Shown here one piece after another: positions 11,471 to 22,640 of a stretch of 64,000 nt of DNA. The notes beneath the pieces are model-generated. The model saw only the letters and a list, made by a program, of their open reading frames with translations. It was not told the DNA's origin and did not search any database. Positions within the stretch are counted from its first letter, which is position 1. Each line of letters begins with the position of its first letter. The DNA lies in NCBI GenBank assembly GCA_019925095.2, contig CM034392.1, positions 21,124,387 to 21,188,386 of the forward strand, in the 5' to 3' direction. The stretch comes from Dendrolimus kikuchii. Its lineage: Eukaryota > Arthropoda > Insecta > Lepidoptera > Lasiocampidae. The translations under genes were made by a program, and so were the position numbers.

Positions 11471-14377
11471 TGTGGCCTTGATATGCACAGTGGAAGGAAA
11501 GGAAAAACATGATTTCACACGATGAGATCGATACTACACGGGATAGTTCTTAAGATATTTATCTATTTATCATTATTTTATAATAGGAAATTAAAGAAGA
11601 TATATTTAATTTTTTTTTAAATTAATATCGAAGAGAAGCAAAAAAGAACTGAAAGAAACATTGAAGAATTTGAAACTAAATATCTGTACTAAATAAAAAT
11701 GTAAATCTGAATTATTCTTTCTTCTAACGTCTGAATCAAAATAATTAAAAACGTATTTTTTCTTTACGACTTTTGTTTTCTTTTCAAGAACTAAATTAAA
11801 AAAAAAAAACGTTATTCAAAGTCCACAAGTCGCGTGATGCTGCGGTGGAAGCGATTTTCTAAAAGTGTGGATAGTCCAGTTTTTGAATAAGGGGTAGTGG
11901 CTGCATCCACAAACCGTGCAAACCCATATTTAAAAAAGAAGAAAATTTACTGAATGGCGCATAAATATCTTATATTATTGCAATACACTGAGTGCCTCAT
12001 ATTATTGTTGGATTTTTACTTTGACCAGTATATAATCTTTTATTTCCTGAAGCAAGGGAACAGACCGACGACCCATCTCATGGAAAATGATTATCGTCGC
12101 CTGTGGACTCAAAGTCGTCACCGACCCCATGGTGGCCCTGAAGACATTTTTATATTTTAGAATATTTTAGCCCTTCTCAAAAAAAAAGCTTTACTTATTA
12201 CCCTGACAATCACTTTAAATTAAAAGTATATGAATATACAAGAATAATTAAGTACGTGGTAACCGAGTGAAATTCCCTTATTTGCTTTCGGGGAGGCCTG
12301 GCTATACGAGTGCCAGTACCCGTATCAGACCCTTGTCGAGTCTTAGATGGGCTAACCCTTATAATATTACAGACATGGTATTTAAGAATGGATAACATCC
12401 TTGAGAGTGCTCCAGAATAATATCATGGCTTCCACACACAATAGAAATGTTTCTTGGTAAATTTCAGAATACTTTAATCAAAATGATTACATGCGGATAA
12501 GGGCCCGAAATTATATCATTTAATGTTCTGCAGCTAAATAAAAATAACGGATTCCTTATAATTTAGTTACTTCCGTCTGTCTATGTCAGATCCATTTCTC
12601 AGCAAAAGTCAAAGCAGATGTAAAATCCTAGTCATTGACTAAATACGTGTATATATTTTGGAAATTTCAGTGTTTCAATAAATATACGATTGACTTTATG
12701 CGACAAAAAGTTAATTTGAAAACTTTTCAGATTCTCATTTATTTGCGTCTCAACAGTTTTAGCCAATCAAACTTATTTCGATCACGTCTCTGGAAACAGA
12801 TTGTTATCAAGGAAAAAAGTTGTATCAGCAAAGTACTCTGTTTGAAGAAAGACGAAAGGAATATAAAGAACTAGATTATTAGGCAACAACAAATAATTAG
12901 ACATGTGCCTGTATAAACAAACATTACTTTAATTTTACAACAACTTTTTGGGATAGGAACTCGTTAATGTGTTGGTTTAAAGGCAAATTGCTGCAGGGAC
13001 AAACTTTCACCTTGATTAAAACTTTCACTTCACTAGACGCGGAAAATATAGATTTTGTGGGGGACTAGCGCTTTATGTTGTAGATTAGAGCGACTAGTCT
13101 TCCCACATTATTGGTCATAGTACACCGATATCGTCTCTATAGTTTGTGTGTTTACAGGCTTGTCGAGTAGTTCGTTAGGTATTAAGTTTAATCAATATAC
13201 GAATGTACTAATGAATATATTTATTTGAGTCTTTACGTTGAATAATATTTAGACTGATTTTACCAAATGACTGAGTACGAATTTAACATTAAAGAAATTA
13301 AAGGTCTCTCAGAGTATCGTTGTCACGAGGACTATTGAGCAGCGTGTAGGAGGTTTGAAGATCTTGATGTGTCTCTTGCTGCACCACACAGAGTGCCCTG
13401 ATATACCATATGGCCCCATTGGTTGGATAGCTGTGTAGTCCGATGTGGCGTGAGTCCCTGTTGCTAAAGGGGTGATTATGGTGGTTGCATAATTTACGGT
13501 GACAAATCACAATTTACACTTAGCAAGATATTTCACATTTTCCGCATGTCTTCAGCGTCAATCTCAAATTAAAAACTCAACTTCAATTATTTGCTTGAAA
13601 ACATGTCCCGTCTCCAGTGTCTACAATAGTTAACCTTAACATTTTTTTTTTCATATCTAAAATCCGTGAAGGAGTTAATTGATATACCTACTTATATAAA
13701 CATTTAGAAGCAATATTAGGAACGACAACACACCCAATGTTCAACCGTGATGGTTAGTTTCGGTTAGTTCGCTAAATGCCCCTAGTATCGATTAATCATT
13801 CCTTTCCGTGATGTCGCATCTTTAAAAACTTTTTGGTTTTAGTTCTGCTACTGTATTTACATATGAAATTTAAAAAATTAATATTAAAATTACAATTTTT
13901 GAGACCAAAATGACTTTGTATAATAATATGTTGTATGACCCTCTAAATATGAAGTTTTAAATCATTGTTCAGAGTTACATCTTTAGTGGATGAAGGAATA
14001 GTTGACAGTTAAATCATGTAATATATTTTATATCACCTATAAAACAGCGAAGCCGTCTACATTTTATACGAGTGTAGCAAGTTATGACGTCATATTTTTA
14101 ACGAACTACATAGTATCTGTACTTATTATTGTTTTAAAATAATGAACATTATTTCTATCATTTTTTAAAGGTATAATAATAACATGGTATCTTAACGCCT
14201 GTTTTTTTACATATGTAATTAAATATAATGTAAATGAAATTTACTCAAATTATAAAAGAGAAGGGGTGGCCTAAGTCCAACAGTGGAGCGCGGTTGGCAG
14301 ATGACGATAAAAGAGAAGTAAAATACGTAGACAAAACAGACACTCAGTTTAAAGTATCGGTGAGGTATATATTTTTT
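11471..14377. other. AT-rich DNA with repeat fragments, no supported gene
   Basis: Positions 12043-12140 are a 5' fragment of the ~300-bp repeat ('gacccatctcatggaaaatg', 'tatcgtcgcctgtgg'). Positions 13298-13510 are open on the minus strand (70 codons) and GC-richer but match nothing I recognise. The rest is AT-rich. Confidence 0.45.
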
Positions 14378-14680
14378 ATCCGTGCAGGAACGGAAAAAGA
14401 ATACAATTTCCTGCGGCCGGGCGGCCTGTCGTAAGAGGCGACTTAACAACCCACAGCCAGGTGGTAGGGCAATTGCCCGACTGGATGGCTACCACCCCTG
14501 ATCTAAAGTATGTCGCCATAACAACCTTGAGTTGTGTTCCGGCCTTAGTGACCAGGTTCCAGTCTCCCCTAAGAGAGCAGCAGCGCACTTGTAGCAACTT
14601 TGCTTTTGCAAATGCCCATAGGCGACGTTAACCGCTTTCCATCAAGTGGGCCGTCTACCTGTCTGCTGATCTCCTGTAAT

Positions 14681-14684
<4 letters not shown>
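14378..14684 (-). repeat. ~300-bp dispersed repeat, near-complete, reverse orientation
   Basis: Reading minus, it runs from the 5' block near 14684 ('gagatcagcagacaggtag') through 'gttaacgtcgcctatggg', 'ggagactggaacctgg', 'gttatggcgacatac' and 'ccaggggtggtagcc' to 'ccgcaggaaattgtattc' and the end near 'cacggat'. Several short frames cross it on both strands; none is a gene. Confidence 0.8.

Positions 14685-14741
<57 letters not shown>
14684..14741. repeat. (TA)n microsatellite, left of RTE copy B
   Basis: An uninterrupted run of TA dinucleotides. Together with the matching run at 15291-15355 it brackets RTE copy B, as expected if the LINE inserted into one longer (TA)n tract. Confidence 0.95.
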
Positions 14742-14746
<5 letters not shown>

Positions 14747-15288
14747 CATACATACATACATAACTTCACGCCAGTTCCCTTGCGGGGTAGGCACGAACAA
14801 CAGAGCGCCATTTAGGCCCATTCTTACACACCTCACTTGCTTCTTTGACATTCATAACTCTTGTCATGCACACTCGTCTGTTCTTAAGGCTCCTGACATC
14901 ACCCTCCGCTAGTACACGATCAATTTGATCATGGAAGGTGTGTCGTGGCCTTCCACGACTTCTGCATCCATCCACTTTTGCATTGTATATCTGTTTAGTC
15001 ATTTTTTCATCATGCATTCTTTCCACATGCCCGAACCACCGGAGCATTCCTTTCCTTACCTTCACCCCGACACTCTCTTTCAGACCAACTCTCTTTCTTA
15101 CTTCGGTATTACGAACGCGGTCCGCGAGCGTCACTCCGCAGATTTTGCGCAGTGCTCGCATCTCAACCGCGTTTACTCTACTTTCATGCTCTCTCTTCCA
15201 TACCCAACTCTCGCTTCCATACGTGAGCGGAGGTACCAGCACCGCGTTGTGTATGGCGAGCTGGGCCTTCTGGCTGAGGTTCTTAGCG

Positions 15289-15290
<2 letters not shown>
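14742..15290 (-). mobile_element. RTE-like LINE, 5'-truncated copy B
   Basis: The minus-strand frame 14766-15242 (158 codons) covers the C-terminal part of the polymerase: YGSESWVWKREHESRV, the MLRWFGHVERM motif, GRPRHTFHDQIDRVLAEGD and a C-terminus near YPARELA. The tail at low coordinate is (ATGT)n on the minus strand. The 5' truncation falls directly against a (TA)n run. Plus-strand frames over the same DNA are shadows. Confidence 0.85.

Positions 15291-15355
<65 letters not shown>
15291..15355. repeat. (TA)n microsatellite, right of RTE copy B
   Basis: A second TA run, of similar length to the one at 14684. See RTE copy B for the inferred common origin. Confidence 0.95.
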
Positions 15356-15358
<3 letters not shown>

Positions 15359-16229
15359 TTGTTTCGATTCGAAAAGAACAATACTAAAAGCAGATGTTCC
15401 AATCACGAAGCTCACGTCCTTGGATTAAAAGCAGGATAAATCTTATAGCGACGACGAAGATCCGGCGGCCACGACTGGTGACGTAACAATACGGTATACA
15501 GCAATACAATACAAAGCAAAACTATGACTCAGTGCATTTTTGTCAAACGCCACTTCCGTATATGGTGTCTGAGAGTACGCAGACTGACATTGAACTTGCT
15601 GTGACTGCATTCACCATTTATTAGAAACTAATTTTAATAACATTGCGTAATCACTCTTGACTAAGGAAATAATAATTCATTATTAATTAGGGCCTTCTAT
15701 GTGGCTTTGCTCTATATTTGGTTCGGCATCTCACATGATGTATATTTTTGTCTTATTTGTATGTTCATTTTATTTCCGATTTAATATAAATAAATAACAT
15801 ATACCTATATTCTATATTACTTCTACATCTTAGTTATGATTGCAAAATCCACATGTTTAACCAACTTTTCTAATCCATCCTAAGGTCTGAAAGAAATTGC
15901 TTTTAATGATAAGACCGCCTATTGTTTTCTGTGCTTAAATTTTGAACTATATTTTAATGTTATACAATAAAGTATATTTTATGATGTCTTCCATTTTCAG
16001 GGATAAAAATTATCGATGTTAACTTAACTTGCACATTTATACCAAATTCCATTACGATCGGCTTTGTATAATAATCCAAGTCCAAAATTGGCCTTACAAC
16101 TAATGATTAACATTACAACGATAAAATTACTAAAGGTGAACACCAGTGAAATCTATAACAACATTATAAAATTCTTAAAACGCCGTGTCTGTACATTCAA
16201 ACTATTAAAAAAAAACAACTGGAATAGAC
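15356..16229. other. AT-rich DNA without a recognised gene
   Basis: A GC-richer patch at about 15390-15490 may be an old repeat edge. No exon or motif can be supported. Confidence 0.5.
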
Positions 16230-16675
16230 TATATAAATGACGGACAACACGGTGGTTTTTTTTTTAGATTTCTTATCTGATTGTCGATTTGTGTGGGATT
16301 CACGTAAAAACTACTGGGCCGATTTCGATCCGGTTTTCGCTGATCGACAGCAAATTCTTAGACTTAGACTGCGCTATTTTTTATCTGGGAATGATTTAAA
16401 ATGGAGAGATTTAAAAAAATCGAATTCCAATGTGATTTTTTCTGTTCGATAAAAATTTAATGTAATAAAATGTGTGATTTTTTTATCCCGGGAATCCCGC
16501 GGGAATCGTCCCGAGTGCGGTTTGATGTTGTTCGAGTGCATAAAAATTTGCTTTTTCCGACACAATTTCCACGAAAACGCTAGCTGCGGTACTTTGTGTC
16601 CCGAGAATCCCGGGGAAATTTCAAGACAAGCGTAGACGAAGTCGCAGGCATATCCTAGTATGAGATACAATTATT
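16230..16675. repeat. Dispersed repeat pair member (see 32130)
   Basis: The blocks 'attcacgtaaaaactactgg', 'gccgatttcgatccgg' and 'tcccgggaatcccgcggga' recur in reverse orientation at about 32150-32290, inside the hAT-like element. The 71- and 98-codon frames here are by-products. This wording is common in lepidopteran non-autonomous elements. Confidence 0.5.
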
Positions 16676-17189
16676 AATACTAGTAACGATGTCAACGTCC
16701 AGCATTAGAGGAATTGGACGGGAATTTCAAAACGTTCTATTTTGTGAACACTTCTATCGATAAGTCATTGATTTGCCCGTTTGTTAAAATGTAACGTGGT
16801 TTATAAACGCAAATATAAATATTTAGGCTGAATATTAATATGATCATAATCTACAACAATTACAATATACCCAATAGCTGCTTATAGTATGATGTCTGAC
16901 TAGGGATTTCTGAAAGTAGTAATATTCGATGTGACCTCGTTAATATTGCGTCATTAACATAAAACATCGCCACTGTCATGGGGACGGCAATTAATTAAAT
17001 GTCACTGGTTGCGCGCCAGTGCCTGAATAGTGAGTAGGGATGCCAGAAATCGGAAATGTTCAGATTTACGGGCATAATAATGTCGGTCTTATTTAAGATA
17101 TTGTTACTAACCGCTGGACAGAAGTTAGCCTATAATTCCGGTTACTAGCTTCTTCTTCTCTTGACATTAATTGCTTACATATTACCAAA

Positions 17190-17337
17190 AATTGACATTT
17201 TTTTTTAAAATAAATATTTATGTAAATTATAATTTTAATTTAATTGTAATTTTTAATTCATTTTGTACACCACTATGTGGTAGAATGTACTGTATAAACT
17301 ACATTTTGCAAATAAAGATATTGATTGATTGATTGAA
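17190..17337 (+). mobile_element. 3' end of a non-LTR retrotransposon with (ATTG)n tail
   Basis: The sequence runs 'gtacaccactatgtggtag', 'gtactgtataaactac' and 'ttgcaaataaagatattga' into ttgattgattga. An aataaag signal followed by a tetranucleotide tail is the usual 3' end of several LINE clades. The 5' limit is uncertain. Confidence 0.55.
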
Positions 17338-17388
17338 ACATGACGAAACTAAACTATCATCTCAAAAATTGTCATTTATTTTTCTTAG

Positions 17389-17617
17389 TCACAAATTTCA
17401 CTGTCAAAAGCCATCACTACGTAATAACTTTCTCGGCCACAGTCTATCAACAACGGACAGTCTGGTTTACTATCATCGTAAATGGGTATCCCTACAGCGT
17501 TGTATTCCAGAGAAGTATCAATTTCATCGGGAACAAAAGATGGAGCGAACCTTTCCCAGGCTTAATAACGACCCATCAGCGTTTCTATGGCGTACTTTTG
17601 ACGTCATCAGCGGCGAG
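17389..17617 (+). CDS. Candidate internal exon of 229 nt, unknown protein
   Basis: An excellent acceptor (tcatttatttttcttag, ending 17388) and a donor (gcgag|gtgaac) enclose 75 open codons in one frame, entering in phase 1 and leaving in phase 2. The reading starts TNFTVKSHHYVITFSATVYQ and is rich in beta-branched and aromatic residues, with many codons ending in C. An overlapping frame (17333-17692) is also open, which weakens the case. I do not recognise a domain. Its exit phase would fit the candidate terminal exon at 27999, but that link is speculative. Confidence 0.3.
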
Positions 17618-18077
17618 GTGAACGGACGGCTTTACAGCCAGGTTATTAAGTTTAATTTAGGTCAATTTATAATAGTCATGTTAGGTTGCTAACACCTTAT
17701 GAAGGTCGTGTGTTATCAAGCAAATTAAAACCCCAACTTTACGGTACTCCTATGACAATATAATAACGAAATAATGGTATAAAGTATGGTACACATCGAG
17801 GATCATCTTCAAAAGTAGTATCTAAATGTATTTTAGAAATAGACTTTTCTTTAAGTTTTCGCTACTAGCTACACATAGATAATAAGTTTCTTGCGCCGCT
17901 TCTTCTCGTCAAGACACAACATGTTACGAAGCGGAGGTAAATTAGATTATGGATGGCTCTTATGGAGTAAAAAATAACCATAAACAAAATTAAATAATAA
18001 AAATTAACAAGTTGGCGGTAGGCTAAATAATACAACATTAACATACCTCATTTACACTTGACTTTTTTGTCTTCAGT

Positions 18078-18150
18078 GATCACGGCTACTGAAAAGTAGC
18101 CGAAACGTCGGAACAAAAGTTAAATAAAAATATCGCGCATAAAACCGTCA
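18078..18150 (+). repeat. Penelope-like element tail (copy 1)
   Basis: It contains a GGCTAC/GTAGCC hairpin with a TGAAAA loop, followed by 'cgaaacgtcggaac', 'aaagttaaataaaa' and 'cgcgcataaaaccgtc'. This block order is what I associate with the 3' regions of Penelope-like retroelements, some of which carry hammerhead ribozyme motifs. A second copy lies in reverse at 34060-34132. Confidence 0.5.
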
Positions 18151-18524
18151 AAAGTAGTATTTATGTATTTTAGAAATCCTATAGAAAACGAAGAAGGCTT
18201 TTTTTTTAATTTATTAATTATACGTTTTTTATTTAAGATTTTCGTTATAAAATCAATTTACTAATACGAAAATTCTGATTAAAACCGCGCACAACAAATA
18301 GAAGCCTTACTTGTAAAGACTTCTTGATTCGTTAAAAAAATCTAAATGACATCGAGTGAATCGTGAGTGATCAATCGTTTTCCATTATACGTAGTTAATG
18401 ATTTACTAATAGGTAATGCCGTAATGCTTCAAAGGATATTTTTTTCATAACCGATAATATAATGTGCGGTATAAGATATTTTTGAAAATCATTATTTTTT
18501 AATTGACATACAAGTGTTAAGAGA

Positions 18525-18659
18525 ATGGAGGTAAAACTGACAATAACTGTTACTGTACTCGTAAGTATCGCTCTTGCTAAACGCCACTATTGTTATGCCG
18601 CTGCTTCATCTGGAATAACGTTTGTGTTAGACCGTTTTCACGCTGATGTCGGGATGTAG
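18525..18659 (+). CDS. Small ORF with signal-peptide-like N-terminus (44 aa)
   Basis: The ATG at 18525 has A at -3 and G at +4. The translation begins MEVKLTITVTVLVSIALA, a basic residue then a hydrophobic core and a small-residue end, as in a signal peptide, followed by KRHYCYAAASSGITF and a stop at 18657. A donor consensus (gtaagtatc) sits inside, after codon 12, so the ATG exon may instead end at 18560. From about 18580 the DNA resembles the reverse of 19375-19430, so the 3' half may be repeat-derived. It could be a first exon of a secreted protein or a chance frame. Confidence 0.22.
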   Translation: MEVKLTITVTVLVSIALAKRHYCYAAASSGITFVLDRFHADVGM

Positions 18660-18929
18660 CAGCGAGAAGTTAAATAATACGAGATGGCAGAGTAGTATTC
18701 ACTGTCGAGTGCTGAGAACTGAAGTGAACTCATTTATTTTGGAAACTGTATTCTTATGTACAAATATTAACATTTAGTACAGCTAGTGCAATACATAGCA
18801 CGTGTGAGTGGGACGGACGATGTGCGAGCGAGATAGAGACACTATTAATTGAGGCACTCCCGCGTTGCGCTAACCAAGCATTTCTTCTCTCCTAGCCATA
18901 ACATATTGCGAAACGACTGTAAGATAGTG

Positions 18930-19200
18930 TAGGTGGGCTCGAACCGCCGACCCCGGTCCGCCGGGATCCTTCCCCTCGGGCTTCACATTACCCGTCGCCC
19001 GTTCTCAATTAGTGCATTGTGTCGCCCTGTAGTGAGCTTCGTTAGATTCACCCCCCTCTCATGGCAACAGTCCAGCCGAGGTAAAGCCCCCTAGGGAGCT
19101 CCCTCGAGCAAGAACCTCCCCGGATTCGAGCGCCTTCGCCGCTCACCCCGAAATCCCCGGTAAATTTGTGAGGTCTTCGGACCAATAACATAAAGTCAAG
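18930..19200. other. GC-rich segment, probably retroelement-derived
   Basis: It contrasts sharply with its AT-rich flanks. On the minus strand it includes GGTTCGAGCC, a perfect match to a polymerase III B-box core, but no convincing A box lies at the right distance. No open frame resembles a protein. A retroelement UTR or tRNA-derived SINE part is the likeliest origin. Confidence 0.35.
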
Positions 19201-20715
19201 TCGAATAAAAAAAAGTGCTAGCCAGTTCTCCGTTGTCTACTGCGATGACTGCATGTATGCAACTCCCATATTTTATTAGTTGTGAATGACAGTGACAGAT
19301 AACGTATGTATATATATATATGTATGTAATGTTAGCTAATCATTAACGGCGTTATTTTTAACGCTAAACAAGACGCGTTTGGCCACAATCACTACCACTA
19401 ACATTATCCCAGATGGAGCAGGGACATTATAATAATTTTAATTAAAACTTAGTTCGCGTTGCCATGACCACGTGTTTGTTAGTGAATTACAACAGCGGCA
19501 CCAAAAGAATGCGATCGCAGCGCCATATTGTGAAACTTTCAAGTAGGCCTTCGGGGCCAAATCCTATCTATACGAAATAGCGAAAAACACTCAAAGGAGT
19601 CTCGAGGCTGATTTTGACGAAAACTAAAGTGGTATCATTGCATTTTTGAAAAATTAAATACTCTTATCAGGAATCGAATCAAATGATTAAAAAAAAAATA
19701 AACACACTTTTATATCAAAACATATTGTAGCTTGTAAGGATTAATTCCTATAAAGAAATGTCAAACCAATGGGAAGCGTTGCTTTTGAACGAAATGTTCT
19801 GCTTTCCTTACATTAATTAAAAATATCTAAGAACAAAAATCGTGAGTTTCACACAAATAAGCTAAGCTTAAGCCGATATTAGGATATTCATTTTCGTTTT
19901 CCAATTTGGTTGAATCAACCAAAATGATCCGTTTAAAGATGCAACTTGAATCATTCATTGTCATTGAATACCGTCGTTTCCTTTCAGTTCTGTGCCTTTA
20001 AACCAAATTGATTGAATTTTGTTGATTCGTCTAACGTCAGCATTATCTTCTATTTAATTTCGACTAACAAAGAATTAATTACATTGTCTCGGAAAAACCC
20101 AGAATCAGAACAGCCGTTTATACGCACAAGTGTATGCCCATGCAGTGCAATATAAAAAAAAACTCCAAGAAACACATGGCGCAGTTAAAATGCATTAGAC
20201 TTCATCAATTATGTCACAACACAGCTGCTTCGAAATTAAAACCATATTGCTTTTTATCCAGTTGTTGTAGTAAGTCCAAGTTGATATCCGATCAATGATC
20301 AAGTAAAAGGTAAGCTTAATATGTATTAGTATCTATCTGTGAAGTATAAATTATCCACAGAATAAAGATATAATTGCTCAATAAACACATTCTTCATAGA
20401 CTCATAGGAACGTTAAAATATAAATTAGTTGCGGTTCTGTGAAGCAACATTTATGTAAAAATACTTTCTGAACCAGACGGATTATCCCATAGACAGAGAA
20501 ACCTATAGACAAATTGATATGTTATGTCGCATTCACACAAGAAAAAGAGCAACTTATGCCGATGTCGTATAAAGAAATGAGACAGAACGATTCTATTTTT
20601 TGTTTCACGAGCGCCACTGTTTAGCACACAGGTTTACTAAACAAAGTTGACAGCTGAAGTGCAGATAGCTACCGTCGTCCTATAAAATACAGTTTTTACG
20701 TAGTTTATGTTAAGT
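19201..20715. other. AT-rich DNA with repeat fragments
   Basis: Positions 19375-19440 ('cactaacattatcccagatg') resemble in reverse the stretch at 18580-18640, so both are parts of one dispersed repeat. Nothing else can be supported. Confidence 0.45.
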
Positions 20716-20820
20716 CAAAGAGGCAAGTGAGGTGTGTAAGAATAAGCCTAAATGGCACTCTGTTGTTCGTGCCTACCCCGCGAGGGAACTGGCGTGAAGT
20801 TATGTATGTATGTATGTATG
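20716..20820 (+). mobile_element. RTE-like LINE, 5'-truncated copy C (105 bp)
   Basis: Only the last ~100 bp of the element remain ('caagtgaggtgtgtaagaa' to 'ggcgtgaagtt' and an ATGT tail). The 10-bp sequence TATGTTAAGT flanks it at 20706-20715 and 20821-20830 as a target-site duplication. Confidence 0.85.
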
Positions 20821-20893
20821 TATGTTAAGTAATTCATATTATATTTTGTTTTGAACAATTTAGACTTACTATTTCAATCTTTAAAAAAAAAAC

Positions 20894-21342
20894 ATGGTGC
20901 GGTGTAGCGTTAAAAGGTGTAGAAGTGATAGCGGAACGAAAATACCAGGATTGTCTTTTCATTCGTAAGTATACTACTGTTTATCAGTTAATAAGCATTC
21001 AATAACATTTTATAATAATCATATATTGTGTATAATGTACTCTAGATATAAATTCATCGTTAAAAAAGTACAAAAATAACAATTATAAATTTTAACCTAA
21101 TAAAACTTTAGTGTGGCCAACTTTTCTATAAATTAATCCCATTATTATAGGAAATATTTGTATGTATTCTGCATCGTGTATTAATGATATATCTGAAAAT
21201 TTTAATGGCTTGTTGCAGTTTTCCTGAACCTGATAACTTACGTCGGAATTGGATTGCAGCTACAGGACGAACAGATTGGACACCAAAACCGTCATCAAAA
21301 AATTGCAGTAGACATTTTGACATTTTCCATGCACTATTTTGA
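20894..21342 (+). pseudogene. THAP-type zinc-finger gene fragment, two exons
   Basis: Exon 1 (20894-20964) starts MVRCSVKRCRSDSGTKIPG and ends LSFH plus two bases at a gtaagt donor. Exon 2 (21219-21342) follows a ttgttgcag acceptor and restores the frame as SFPEPDNLRRNWIAATGR, then DWTPKPSSKNCSRHF. This is the THAP pattern: Cys-x4-Cys near the start, the conserved Pro and Trp, and Cys-x2-His. THAP domains bind DNA and occur in P-element transposases and in host transcription regulators. The frame stops at 21340 (HALF-stop). Removing one T would reopen it for about 30 codons to LFKGQ, so a frameshift is likely. RTE copy C ends 73 bp upstream. It is probably a dead gene or transposase relic, unless a further intron is missed. 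Confidence 0.6.
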
Positions 21343-22249
21343 ACTGCGTATACATCACGCAACAATAGGATTTGAACCTACTCATAAAATTAGAAACATT
21401 CATACGAAGCTTGTTTTATTTAAAGGACAATAACGTGTAAACTGAATAAAAGCTAATAGAAAATAAATATGTGCTATTATTTATCCACAGCCAGAACCTA
21501 CTATCACCTACGAAACGGCAGTTATTTAAAACCACATCATCATCATCATCCATCGCCACTCTCCTGCCCTCATCGCAATTAATTTGAGTTACGCAGCATG
21601 TCTTGTCCTCCGCATAGCATTCCTTTATCTATCGATGAAAATCGATTTGTCAGGTTAATTTTACAGGCTTCCTTACGTATAAATTTCTAATTATCACAAT
21701 TATTTTCCTCACAAGGTAACCCAAAATATAGTGAGGTATTCTTTTTTGTCCCTTTCTGCGACACACTATAGCAGTGTATAGGTTTCTCTGTCTACTAATT
21801 ATCCTATCAAGCGTCTCGCTTTACGGTGAGTATTATTCTGGAATACGGAAAACTTTGAAATGTTTCATCGTCTATAGTTGCACTTGCAACACTAAATGCG
21901 CATTAATTTAAAAATCATAACTTCGCCCACCCTCACATTCCTTCCCCCTGTCCCGTTCCTCCGATCCCACCCCTACTAATATAACTCCAAATTACATCCA
22001 CTTTATTAGAGCCTCGTGTCAAACCCCCTACTCTATTTGAACTATCTCTTCCTTTCTATCCTATCCTACATAGAGGCGCTGGCTATGCGTTGGCATCCCT
22101 AGTGTTGCAAATGTCCACAAGCAACGGTAAACATTTTCCGTTAGGTGGGCGATCTACTTGTTTGTCCACTTCAAACATTAAAAAAATATATTGTACTTTC
22201 GATAACAGAATGAGAATGTTTAACGTATCCCGTATAACAACAACAATAC
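21343..22249. other. Repeat-bearing DNA; possible short terminal exon
   Basis: After an acceptor (ttatccacag) at about 21490 there are 12 open codons (PEPTITYETAVI) and a stop, too short to call. Positions 21537-21640 carry a (CAT)n run and a lepidopteran repeat. Positions 22095-22180 are a reverse fragment of the ~300-bp repeat. Confidence 0.4.
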
Positions 22250-22640
22250 TTTTTGGTCACGTTCCACATGAGACTCGAAATGACCACGTTCACGACCACG
22301 ATTTTTCCCGTTCCATTTGCTAGCGGGCGTTACAACCATAAACTCTAGTTGAACGGATTATGGAACGTTGATGTCATCAACGACGAAATACACAAATGTT
22401 ATTGGCTGATTTGAAAATCGCGCCTTTTTCAATGTCAATCGATACAGAGCATCAATGCTCTGTGGTCAACGACCACTAACCCACCTTTGGACATGGGTCG
22501 TTGTGAGCGCTGTGTGATCGAAAATAATGACGTCATTAGTGACGTTTTTGCCACGACCATAACCATCGTGGTCGCTATGTGGAACGGCTGACGGAGCATT
22601 TTGGACGTTGTGAGCTACTGGAGGAACGCGCCCTTTATTG
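22250..22640. repeat. Dispersed element, copy 1 of a pair (see 44610)
   Basis: Positions 22350-22640 match 44610-44905 closely: 'gatgtcatcaacgacgaaat', 'aatgtcaatcgata', 'taacccacctttggac', 'gggtcgttgtgagcgctgtg', 'ataatgacgtcatta' and 'ggtcgctatgtggaac'. Inverted 'gttccacat...cgacc/gtggtcgc...atgtggaac' blocks near the ends (22260 and 22580) suggest terminal inverted repeats. Palindromes (gatgtcatcaac, agcatcaatgct) lie inside. The ORF on the minus strand is non-genic. Confidence 0.7.

Noticed and set aside
14925..15428. Long plus-strand frames (167 and 149 codons)
   Set aside because: They are antisense shadows of the RTE polymerase and run into the TA microsatellite.
17333..17692. 119-codon frame beginning MKHDETKLSSQ
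   Set aside because: It overlaps in another frame the splice-bounded candidate 17389-17617 and its start lies in a LINE tail; the splice-bounded frame is preferred.
21126..21365. 79-codon minus-strand frame
   Set aside because: Antisense shadow of the THAP exon 2.
21537..21552. (CAT)n run considered as part of a CRISPR-like or satellite array
   Set aside because: Only a few trinucleotide units; no spacer-repeat structure, and no CRISPR would be expected in a eukaryotic genome.
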